Positions 1-5,644 of a DNA stretch of 9,715 nt are shown here, one piece after another; positions within the stretch are counted from its first letter, which is position 1, and every line of letters starts with the position of its first letter. The stretch is from an uncultured Prevotella sp. (GTDB taxonomy: Bacteria > Bacteroidota > Bacteroidia > Bacteroidales > Bacteroidaceae). A program made the translations under genes and the position numbers. Location: the NCBI GenBank assembly GCA_937922435.1, contig CAKZVT010000016.1:1-9715 (forward strand), in the 5' to 3' direction. The notes beneath the pieces are model-generated. The model ran no database searches, was not told the DNA's origin, and worked only from the letters and a program-made list of their open reading frames with translations.

Positions 1-2
1 TT

Positions 3-1046
3 TACGGCGACATGAGCCGCCGCGTGATGATGCTTCTTGCCGGTTTCACCCCTGCACTGACGCAATACTCCATCGACGAGGCGTTCATCGACCTGTCGGG
101 TTTCGGCGAGGGCGAAGCCTTAAGAAGCTATGGCAGGCAAATAGTATGCACAATCGGCCGTGGCACGGGCATACCCGTGACGCTCGGCATTGCGCCGACG
201 AAAACCTTGGCGAAGGTCGCCGCAAAATACGGCAAGCGTTACAAGGGCTACGGCGGAGTGTGCCTTATCGACACGGAGGAAAAGCGCATAAAGGCGTTGA
301 AGGGCCTGCCCGTGGCCGACGTGTGGGGAATAGGCCGCAGGACTGTCGGAAAACTTGAATACCACGGTGTGCATACGGCATGGGACTTCACGCAAAGGAG
401 CGAGAGTTGGGTGCGCCGCGAGCTTACCGTTACGGGCGTGAGGACGTGGCGCGAACTACAAGGCGAGAGTTGCATCGACATAGAGGAACTGCCGCAGAAA
501 AAGAGCATCTGCACAAGTCGCAGCTTTCCCGACCAAGGATTGTCACAATTAGGGCCGTTGGAGGAGGCAGTCGCCCACTTCGCATCTTCCTGCTCGCGCA
601 AGCTGAAGGAGCAGGACAGCTGTTGCCGCGCCGTAACGGTGTTCGCCTATACCAGCCGTTTCCACACAGACGCGCCAAGCAGCGCAATCAACCGAACCGT
701 AACCCTCACCGTACCGACAAACGACCTGCGCGAGCTTGTGTCCGTGGCAGTCAGCGCGTTGCACTCGCAATGGGACGCGTCCGCCACGTTTTTCTACAAG
801 AAGGCTGGCGTGATAGTCTGGGACATCTGCCCTACCGGCGCAGTGCAGGGCGACCTTTTCGACACCGTCGACCGCGCTAAGCAAGCCCGCCTTGCCGCCG
901 CAATCGACGCCATAAACCGCAAGAACGGCTACAACACGGTAAAAGTGGCCGTGCAGGGTACGGACACCAGCTGGCGCATGAAGCACGAACACGAATCCGG
1001 GAAATACACGACCAACATAGATGACGTAATAAAGGTGAAAGCATGA
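3..1046 (+). CDS. umuC: UmuC-type Y-family DNA polymerase (DNA polymerase V catalytic subunit), 5' end cut by the window
   Basis: Error-prone translesion polymerase of the UmuC group. The reading frame is open from the window edge (Tyr-Gly-Asp before the first internal Met at 12), so the start and the first catalytic aspartate lie upstream; about 347 residues are visible of a family usually a little over 400. Seen from the internal Met: the palm motif SIDEAF (about residues 20-25) with the catalytic Asp-Glu pair; a helix-hairpin-helix-like stretch VWGIGRRTVGKL; the conserved KSICTSRSF stretch at the start of the little finger; a QGDLF pentapeptide that fits the QxxLF beta-clamp binding motif; and a C-terminal DUF4113-like tail (AIDAINRKNG ... 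YTT). A umuD partner would be expected just upstream, outside the window. The copy looks intact where visible and ends in a strong terminator. Such genes are common cargo on Bacteroidales conjugative elements; that it is mobile here is inference from context. Confidence 0.93.
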   Translation, partial: YGDMSRRVMMLLAGFTPALTQYSIDEAFIDLSGFGEGEALRSYGRQIVCTIGRGTGIPVTLGIAPTKTLAKVAAKYGKRYKGYGGVCLIDTEEKRIKALKGLPVADVWGIGRRTVGKLEYHGVHTAWDFTQRSESWVRRELTVTGVRTWRELQGESCIDIEELPQKKSICTSRSFPDQGLSQLGPLEEAVAHFASSCSRKLKEQDSCCRAVTVFAYTSRFHTDAPSSAINRTVTLTVPTNDLRELVSVAVSALHSQWDASATFFYKKAGVIVWDICPTGAVQGDLFDTVDRAKQARLAAAIDAINRKNGYNTVKVAVQGTDTSWRMKHEHESGKYTTNIDDVIKVKA

Positions 1047-1122
1047 CTTTAAATTCATGTATGAGTTCGGCATCATGCAATAGTAAATTTACTTTTCAAT
1101 AATAAGGCGTTTAAGTCATATT

Positions 1123-1149
1123 ACGCCGCAAATGGTGCGGTGTTTTTTT
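1123..1149 (+). terminator. Intrinsic terminator after umuC
   Basis: An 8-bp stem (ACGCCGCA paired with TGCGGTGT, one G-T wobble) around a 5-nt loop AATGG, followed directly by a T run. It lies 77 bases past the umuC stop and insulates the following fic gene from umuC transcription. Confidence 0.8.
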
Positions 1150-1157
1150 GCTTATGC

Positions 1158-1188
1158 TTGATTATGCGGTAAAAAATAGCTATATTTG
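1158..1188 (+). promoter_or_regulatory. Bacteroidetes-type promoter for fic
   Basis: A perfect TAnnTTTG -7 element (TATATTTG, 1181-1188) is preceded by TTG at 1158-1160 with a 20-base spacer, matching the Bacteroides sigma-ABfr promoter layout. The predicted transcript would begin in the low 1190s and leave a leader of about 55 bases before the fic ATG at 1249. No strong Shine-Dalgarno sequence precedes that ATG, which is usual for this phylum. Confidence 0.7.
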
Positions 1189-1233
1189 CCGCATATTCTG
1201 CGGCGTTTTTTTTGCGTTCAATGCCGCATAATC
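1160..1233. repeat. Inverted repeat GATTATGCGG / CCGCATAATC around the fic promoter
   Basis: A perfect 10-bp inverted repeat: GATTATGCGG at 1160-1169 starts on the last base of the -33 element, and CCGCATAATC at 1224-1233 lies 16 bases before the fic start codon. The core CCGCATA also occurs at 1189-1195, straddling the predicted transcription start, so there are three copies of one half-site. This looks like an operator array; the binding protein is unknown. The Fic protein carries its own winged helix, so autoregulation is possible but only inferred. Confidence 0.5.
1188..1213 (+). terminator. Terminator-like hairpin overlapping the fic transcription start
   Basis: GCCGCA (1188-1193), loop TATTC, TGCGGC (1199-1204), one G, then eight T residues. 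By form it is an intrinsic terminator, but it begins on the last base of the -7 element. A transcript starting at the predicted site would lack most of the left arm, so the hairpin could stop only read-through from upstream, or only transcripts starting further upstream. Confidence 0.5.
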
Positions 1234-1248
1234 AAAAATTGAAGAATT

Positions 1249-2535
1249 ATGTACATACACGAAAGAGATAATTGGACTTCATTCAAATGGGATGCGTCCG
1301 TGCTTACATCGATACTTGAAGAAGTCGGCCGCAAACAGGGCTTGCTGTATGGCAGGCTTTCCTCGTTGGGTTTTGACAGCAAAATTAAGGCTATGGCCGA
1401 GAATTTGACGCACGATGTGGTATGTTCATCAGAAATCGAGGGAATACGTATGAATATGGACGATGTTCGCTCGTCCATAACCCGTAAACTGGGAATTGAA
1501 AATGTCAGGCAGACCGCCCCCTCACATTACGTTGATTCCGTTGTATCCGTCATGCTCGATGCGGTCGGCCACTATGGCCAACCACTTACGAAAGAGATAA
1601 TCTGCGCATGGCAGGCAGCGTTCTTTCCGTCAGGTTCCAGCGACGGTTCACATATAGAAGTGGGCCGATACCGCACTCATGAAGAACATATCGTTTCGGG
1701 CATGTTCGGGAGAGAGAGGATTCATTATGTTGCCCCTTCGCCGGAGCGGTTGGATGCAGAAATGGAGAAATTCCTTGACTGGTTCAACGGCACGGAGAAC
1801 GTAAGTTATGTCGTCAGGTCTGCCATAGCCCATTTCTGGTTTGTCAGCATCCATCCCTTTGAGGACGGCAACGGACGGCTTGCCCGTATTCTGTCGGACA
1901 TGATTCTGGCACGCGGCGACAGGAGTGAATTCCGGTTCTACAACATCTCCTCAATGATAAACAAAGACAAGAAGCATTATTATGACATTTTGGAAAAGAC
2001 GCAACACGGCGACGGAGACATTACCGAATGGATATTGTGGTATTCCAATACGTTGTCCGTGGCTCTTGACGAGGCGGAAAGCATAGTCAGCACCGTCTTG
2101 AACAAAAGTCTTTTCTGGCAGAAAGCTTCTTCCGTGGCGTTAAGCCAAAGGCAAACGGACATACTAAACCTATTCCTTGACGGTTATGAGGCGAAGATTA
2201 CGACCAAGACATGGGCGTCGCTGGCGAAATGTTCCACGGATACGGCCCTGCGCGACATACACGACCTTGTAGGAAAAGGTATCTTGCGTGAGGACATACC
2301 CGGAGCCAAACGCCCAAGCTATTCCATCATTTACGACCCTGATGACCTCACGGCACTCTTTTCCGAAGTTCGTGTTGAAGATGAGAATGGCCGTTTCTAT
2401 CTTAAAGCACTGTACAAAGGCAAGACACCGGTATGCGAAAGGGTTTTGCCATTGGATGCGGAACGGTTCGGCAGAGGCGACTTGCCATTGGAGAACTTGC
2501 TTGCCAAATACTGCTCTTATCTGAAAATGAATTAA
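1249..2535 (+). CDS. Fic domain protein (class II, self-inhibited) with C-terminal winged helix and extra tail
   Basis: Fic enzymes usually transfer AMP from ATP to hydroxyl side chains of target proteins. Seen in the 428 residues: an N-terminal DUF4172-like region (about 8-60); the inhibitory helix motif SSEIEG (60-65), which fits (S/T)xxxEG and marks a class II Fic protein with its inhibitor in the same chain; a flap-like stretch GRYRTHEEHIVSG (139-151); the complete catalytic loop HPFEDGNGRLAR (202-213) with the active-site His and phosphate-binding residues; and a winged helix-turn-helix (about 297-360). The last roughly 68 residues form a separate-looking tail I do not recognise (ALYKGKTPVCERVLPLD, then GRGDLPLENLL). 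The ATG at 1249 is the first in frame and follows a good promoter. The gene is monocistronic, between a terminator and a second promoter. All catalytic residues are present, so it should be active once inhibition is relieved; its target is unknown. Confidence 0.92.
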   Translation: MYIHERDNWTSFKWDASVLTSILEEVGRKQGLLYGRLSSLGFDSKIKAMAENLTHDVVCSSEIEGIRMNMDDVRSSITRKLGIENVRQTAPSHYVDSVVSVMLDAVGHYGQPLTKEIICAWQAAFFPSGSSDGSHIEVGRYRTHEEHIVSGMFGRERIHYVAPSPERLDAEMEKFLDWFNGTENVSYVVRSAIAHFWFVSIHPFEDGNGRLARILSDMILARGDRSEFRFYNISSMINKDKKHYYDILEKTQHGDGDITEWILWYSNTLSVALDEAESIVSTVLNKSLFWQKASSVALSQRQTDILNLFLDGYEAKITTKTWASLAKCSTDTALRDIHDLVGKGILREDIPGAKRPSYSIIYDPDDLTALFSEVRVEDENGRFYLKALYKGKTPVCERVLPLDAERFGRGDLPLENLLAKYCSYLKMN

Positions 2536-2596
2536 ACAAGACCAGCTGATTTTATTACAAATATCAAGCTCTTTTATTTTCCATTTGACAGATTAT

Positions 2597-2604
2597 TATA
2601 TTTG
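2597..2604 (+). promoter_or_regulatory. Probable promoter -7 element of a truncated transcription unit
   Basis: TATATTTG matches TAnnTTTG exactly. A -33 element at the right distance is weak (only T-rich sequence about 20 bases upstream). The box is flanked by a 6-bp inverted repeat GATTAT (2591-2596) and ATAATC (2611-2616). The sequence after the box resembles that at the fic promoter, so the two may share a regulator. Confidence 0.5.
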
Positions 2605-2645
2605 TCGCAGATAATCTTTCTCATTTATAACTTAGGAAGGAAAAG

Positions 2646-2690
2646 ATGGTATTTGACAAGTTCATAGACAGGCAGGATGAGTTAGAATGA
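2646..2690 (+). CDS. 14-residue leader-like ORF
   Basis: ATG at 2646 encodes MVFDKFIDRQDELE and a stop. It has an unusually good ribosome binding site for this phylum (AGGAAGG, about six bases upstream) and a TATATTTG promoter about 40 bases before it. Its TGA overlaps the next ATG (ATGA), suggesting translational coupling. It may be a genuine leader peptide or the remaining front of a decayed operon; no family is recognised. Confidence 0.3.
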   Translation: MVFDKFIDRQDELE

Positions 2691-2773
2691 ATAAACCCGA
2701 ATCTTTCATTAGACCGTCTAAGCCGTCATTTGCTGTCATTTGTCGGCTCTTCAACCATCTTCCGCACTGCTGA
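2687..2773 (+). pseudogene. Coupled ORF stub interrupted by the left inverted repeat
   Basis: The ATG overlaps the stop of the 14-codon ORF. The first seven codons (MNKPESF) precede the left 31-bp repeat, and codon 8 is its first triplet (ATT at 2708). From there the frame runs through repeat sequence to a TGA at 2771 for a total of 28 residues. This fits a gene whose body was replaced when the DNA to the right arrived. It could also be a chance ORF; nothing in the peptide is recognisable. Confidence 0.25.
2708..2738 (+). repeat. Left 31-bp inverted repeat of the kinase-lrgA-lrgB segment
   Basis: Begins ATTAGACCG and ends CTGTCA. Its reverse complement aligns with 4647-4677 at 24 of 31 positions without gaps; the seven mismatches are all transitions. 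It also contains an internal direct repeat, GTCATTT twice at a 10-base interval, about one helical turn, as in recombinase arm sites or iteron-like binding sites. An 8-bp piece of its outer end (CATTAGAC, 2707-2714) recurs inverted at 2867-2874 (GTCTAATG). Confidence 0.65.
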
Positions 2774-2852
2774 TGCCATCTTGTCCACGCTTTTTCTCGA
2801 TGTAGCCCGCTACATCTTTGACAAAGACTGAACGCAATCCGTCTGGCAGCAC
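2751..2852 (-). pseudogene. Short gene-end remnant, family unknown
   Basis: On the minus strand this reads about 33 codons from a possible GTG, beginning VLPDGLRSVFVKDVAGYIEK and ending ISSAEDG before TGA; the frame is closed upstream by TAG at 2862-2864. The residue mix looks like a genuine protein C-terminus, so this is probably the broken end of a gene, possibly one cut at the boundary just past lrgB. I cannot name the family. A very short real gene or a chance reading frame are the alternatives. Confidence 0.25.
2799..2816. repeat. 18-bp near-perfect palindrome
   Basis: GATGTAGC, two central bases, GCTACATC: an 8-bp perfect dyad. It lies inside the minus-strand remnant and about 70 bases past the lrgB stop. 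No long T run follows on either strand (only TTT on the plus strand), so it is a weak terminator candidate; a protein-binding dyad is as likely. Confidence 0.4.
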
Positions 2853-2885
2853 GAAATCTGGCTAAAGTCTAATGACCGATTCGAG

Positions 2886-3581
2886 TTAAAGGAACAGCGC
2901 GAACAGCGACGCGCCCACTACGGTCAGTATGCCGCTCACCACGATGGACAGTCCGCTGGTGGCGCCCTCCACCACGCCCATCTCCATGGCCTTGGCCGTG
3001 CCGATGGCGTGCGAGCTGCTGCCTATGGCTATGCCTTTGGCCACGGGCTCATCGATCTTTAGCCACGCGAACACTTTCTCTGCCATGATGTTGCCGAGCA
3101 CGCCGGTGACTATTATCGACACCACCGTCACCGACACGATGCCGCCGAGCTCCTCAGACACGCCCATGCCTATGGCCGTGGTGATGGATTTGGGCAGGAA
3201 CGTGACGTAAGCCTCGTGTGAGAATCCGAACAGCAGCGCGAGCAGCAGCACCGTGGTCATGCCCGACAGCGCGCCGCCCACTATGCCGCAGATGATGGCC
3301 CGCGAGTTCTTCCTGAGCAGATCCACCTGTTGGTAGAGCGGAACGGCCAGGCAGACGGTGGCCGGGGTGAGCAGGTAGCTGAGCCACGACGCGCTTTCGT
3401 TATACGTGCCGTAATCGATGCCGCACACCAACAACGCCGCGATGACCAGCACTATCGACACGAGCAGTGGGTTTATGAAGCTCCAGCCGGTCTTCTTGCG
3501 CAGCCACACGCCGGCGGCGTAGGCCGCCAGGCTGACGCAGACACCGAAGTATACCGAGCCCTCGAAAAGTCCGTCGGTCAT
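2886..3581 (-). CDS. lrgB: LrgB family membrane protein
   Basis: Partner of LrgA in the CidAB/LrgAB group, linked to control of murein hydrolase activity and to export or uptake of small overflow metabolites such as pyruvate in other bacteria. The 231 residues are almost entirely hydrophobic membrane segments, with the family's conserved PATVCLAVPLYQQ stretch (mid-protein), PKSITTAIGMGVSEELGG and the GSSSHAIGTAKAMEMG signature near the C-terminus. The start chosen is the ATG at 3581, overlapping the lrgA stop as ATGA, which gives the expected family length; the frame is open for 41 more codons upstream but that part is out-of-frame lrgA sequence. Last gene of a three-gene operon. In this phylum the biological role is not established. 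Confidence 0.93.
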   Translation of the reverse strand: MTDGLFEGSVYFGVCVSLAAYAAGVWLRKKTGWSFINPLLVSIVLVIAALLVCGIDYGTYNESASWLSYLLTPATVCLAVPLYQQVDLLRKNSRAIICGIVGGALSGMTTVLLLALLFGFSHEAYVTFLPKSITTAIGMGVSEELGGIVSVTVVSIIVTGVLGNIMAEKVFAWLKIDEPVAKGIAIGSSSHAIGTAKAMEMGVVEGATSGLSIVVSGILTVVGASLFALFL

Positions 3582-3934
3582 TTGTCCTCCCTCCCTTTGC
3601 GTATCATGTGCTGGGTGACGGCTCCGGCCACACCCATCACCACAAACGTGCTGACCACGGTCACGGCCACGTAGGCTACAAGGTGACCCGAGATGTCGGG
3701 CCACGAGTCCACCAACCCCACGGCGGCGGGGATGAACATCACGGGCATCACGGCTATCAGGAATGTGCTCACCTCGCGCACGTCGCTCACCCGCACCCAG
3801 CCCTTGAGCAGGGCGGCGAAGAGCAGCGCTATGCCGTATATGCTCGCCGGCACAGGCAGCGGCAGCAGCCAGTGCAGCAGCTCGCCGGCAAAGGAGAAGG
3901 CGAGGATCAGAAGGAACTGTGTGATGAACTTCAT
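3578..3934 (-). CDS. lrgA: CidA/LrgA family holin-like membrane protein
   Basis: Small holin-like inner-membrane protein of 118 residues, normal for the family. Four hydrophobic segments are visible, with the family's early LPLPVPASIYGIALLFAALL region and a central MPVMFIPAAVGLVD stretch, then a basic C-terminus (MIRKGREDK). The ATG at 3934 lies one base after the stop of the kinase gene and is preceded by a strong GGAAGGAGG about seven bases upstream, within the kinase's last codons, which is unusual for Bacteroidetes. Its stop overlaps the lrgB ATG. Co-translation with both neighbours points to a single LrgAB complex with the kinase-like protein as a functional associate. Confidence 0.92.
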   Translation of the reverse strand: MKFITQFLLILAFSFAGELLHWLLPLPVPASIYGIALLFAALLKGWVRVSDVREVSTFLIAVMPVMFIPAAVGLVDSWPDISGHLVAYVAVTVVSTFVVMGVAGAVTQHMIRKGREDK

Positions 3935-3935
3935 A

Positions 3936-4523
3936 TCAAGCCTCCTTCCGCCTTATGCCCAGCCCCTCGATGTACTGCCCGATGAGGGCCACCGACTTCT
4001 CCGTGCCGAGCCTCACGCTGTCGAAGCACAGGTCGTAGTCGGCCGAGTTGCCCCATTGCAGGTGGGTGTAATACATGTGGTACCTCACGCGGCTGTCGTC
4101 CATGTAGTGCACGATGGCGGCCGCCTTGCGCGGCGTGACACCCTCCTCGGCAGCCACCGCGCGGATGCGGTCGGCCTCGCGCCCTTTCAGGAACACCGAC
4201 ACCAGGTCGCTGCGGTGGCGGAAGATGTAGTTGCCGCAGCGCCCCACGATGATGCATTCGCTCTGGCCTATCATGTCGGAGAGGATGTCGAGCGCGCGGC
4301 TGTGCAACGGCCCCTCGTCGTGGCCCAGGGCCGAGATGGCGAACTGAAGCTCGTCCACGGGCCGCTCCTCAAAGAAGTCGTCCATTTCGTCCAGCACGCC
4401 TTTGGCCCGTGCCATCTCCAGAAGGCACTTCCGGGTGTAGAAGGGTATGCCGTAGCGGACGGCAAGCTGTTCGCCGATGTGCAGTGCGCCGCATCCGCAC
4501 TGCCTTGCTATTGTTATTATCAT
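3936..4523 (-). CDS. Cytidylate-kinase-like family protein (Cytidylate_kin_2 type)
   Basis: P-loop NTPase-fold protein of 195 residues resembling the Cytidylate_kin_2 family; the true substrate of most members is unknown. Seen: an N-terminal strand-loop IITIARQCGCGALHIGEQLA in place of the usual ARQ-GSGG-xxIG(K/R); the following GIPFYTRKCLLEMA helix region (family form is GIPFYDxELL); a second core motif IIVGRCGNYIF; and an Arg-rich lid-like segment (about 130-150). The phosphate loop departs from consensus (Cys and Ala inserted, Glu where Lys/Arg is common, Thr-Arg for Asp-Lys), so catalysis may be altered or lost. It starts at ATG 4523, the first gene of the operon behind its own promoter. 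The lrg genes start one base after its stop, suggesting it senses or modifies a nucleotide signal connected with LrgAB; that link is inference. Confidence 0.85.
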   Translation of the reverse strand: MIITIARQCGCGALHIGEQLAVRYGIPFYTRKCLLEMARAKGVLDEMDDFFEERPVDELQFAISALGHDEGPLHSRALDILSDMIGQSECIIVGRCGNYIFRHRSDLVSVFLKGREADRIRAVAAEEGVTPRKAAAIVHYMDDSRVRYHMYYTHLQWGNSADYDLCFDSVRLGTEKSVALIGQYIEGLGIRRKEA

Positions 4524-4549
4524 TGCTTGATGTTTTTTGAAAACGGATG

Positions 4550-4557
4550 CAAAGATA
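4550..4557 (-). promoter_or_regulatory. Promoter -7 element for the kinase-lrgA-lrgB operon
   Basis: On the minus strand TATCTTTG matches the Bacteroidetes TAnnTTTG consensus, 26 bases before the kinase ATG. The -33 region is poor (TTAA about 21 bases upstream). The promoter lies inside the right inverted repeat, so the segment carries its own transcription start. Confidence 0.6.
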
Positions 4558-4646
4558 CGGAAATCAGAGTTAATTTAAGGCGGATGCGTGTTAAAATATC
4601 GGACGGTTTTTCATTGATATTTATTCATAAGAGTTAAACTCAAAAC

Positions 4647-4677
4647 TGACAGTAAATGACAGTCCAAGCGGTCTAAT
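4647..4677 (-). repeat. Right 31-bp inverted repeat of the kinase-lrgA-lrgB segment
   Basis: Read on the minus strand it begins ATTAGACCG and ends ACTGTCA, matching the left copy at 24 of 31 positions. On the plus strand it starts TGACAG, with a second TGACAG eleven bases further on. It lies 66 bases beyond the primase stop, between the end of the transfer operon and the kinase promoter. No matching short direct repeat was found just outside the two copies. Confidence 0.65.
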
Positions 4678-4743
4678 ACCCTAACACTATACGAAACAAG
4701 CAAAAAGCATATTCATCATTTAACGCTCCAGGGCTTGAAACGC

Positions 4744-5618
4744 TTATCCGCCTTTCAGATAATCATTCAAATCCTTAAAACCATTGTACAAGGACGACAT
4801 ATCTTCCGCATTACCGTTCAATGCCTTGTAAAGCAAGGCAAACGCATTACGGCCGGCCGCATCGTTGTCAAGTACGCACACCGTCTTGCCGTATTCTTGT
4901 AATATTTGCAACGCCTTGCATATATTCGTGATGGAATTAAGGACGATGAAATCACTTTCCATTGTACCAAGGCATTGCAAACGACCGTGTTTTTCAATGT
5001 CAGGAAAGACAGATAGTCGATAAATCCCTCGAAAACAAGGCAGGTTGCGTTCACTTTGCCGGCATTGGACTTTATATATGATATGTCCTTCGGCGCAATA
5101 CATCCCTTGAACCAGCGGTTGCGGAGTTCGTAACCGCCCGACCGATTGCGAAATCCTATGGCGTAATAACGCTTGCAGTTACAAGCGTAATGCACCTCCA
5201 CGCACTCATTCCTTGCAACATTCGTGTCTATCTTCCTTTCACGTAAATATGTCAACAAAGCTGTAGAATGTAACGGAACAACGCTTATGTCGGAAAACAC
5301 TGGCGGCAGTTCTTGTTTCTTTACATTTGGAACAAAACGACGTATTGAGCCTGGCGCGGACCTGCCGATACATTCCAAAAGGTATTTAATGTCGTTGGAG
5401 CGGTACAGTTCCCTTGCCAACGCTATTATCCCTCCGCCCCGGCCAAGCCCGAAGTCGTACCAGCAATTAAGCCCGATGTCAACCTTGAACGATGCAGTGC
5501 GCTCCTCGCGCAGCGGCGACAGATACCAAAGAACATTACCCTTGCGCCTTACGGAACTGTGCCCAAGGCTTTCAAGGAAATCGTCAAGCGCGATACGTTT
5601 TGCAGTTTCAATATCCAT
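4744..5618 (-). pseudogene. traP: Conjugative-element DNA primase (TraP-like, CHC2/TOPRIM), one-base frameshift
   Basis: Primase-like protein expected to start complementary-strand synthesis on transferred DNA. The first frame (from ATG 5618) carries the CHC2-like region without zinc cysteines, WYLSPLREERTASFKV and CWYDFGLGRGGGIIALA (about 31-68), then the TOPRIM start VFEGFIDYLSFLTL (195-208). The next codons leave the family pattern. Family-like sequence resumes in the -1 frame with SDFIVLNSITN, the acidic motif VCVLDNDAAGRNA and the end KDLNDYLKGG at 4744. The switch fits a lost A in the five-A run on the minus strand (4990-4994): with six A residues the join reads LTLKKHGRLQ and gives about 291 residues, a normal length. 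Read as it stands, the first frame gives 266 residues with a scrambled end lacking the DxD motif. A sequencing error, a recent mutation or slippage on the A run could each explain it. Visibly more AT-rich than traM-traQ. Confidence 0.8.
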
Positions 5619-5644
5619 AATGAAGAGAACATATATGATAAGGT

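Noticed and set aside
549..1076. A long minus-strand frame opposite umuC
   Set aside because: Antisense to a clear UmuC reading frame with conserved motifs; no promoter or domain seen.
1249..2535. A neighbouring antitoxin gene for Fic
   Set aside because: The inhibitory SSEIEG motif lies within the same protein, and no short companion gene precedes it in the 200 bases after umuC.
3693..4637. A 314-codon plus-strand frame opposite lrgA and the kinase gene
   Set aside because: It is antisense to well-supported genes in GC-rich DNA, is rich in His, Val and Ala as antisense frames usually are, and has no recognisable motif.
2708..4677. Ordinary insertion sequence
   Set aside because: Despite terminal inverted repeats, there is no transposase gene between them and no clear short target duplication outside them.
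4994..5103. Separate small gene from the ATG at 5103 in the second primase frame
   Set aside because: The residues before the frame switch do not look like a protein start, and the later part completes the primase TOPRIM domain, so it is better read as the second half of one frameshifted gene.
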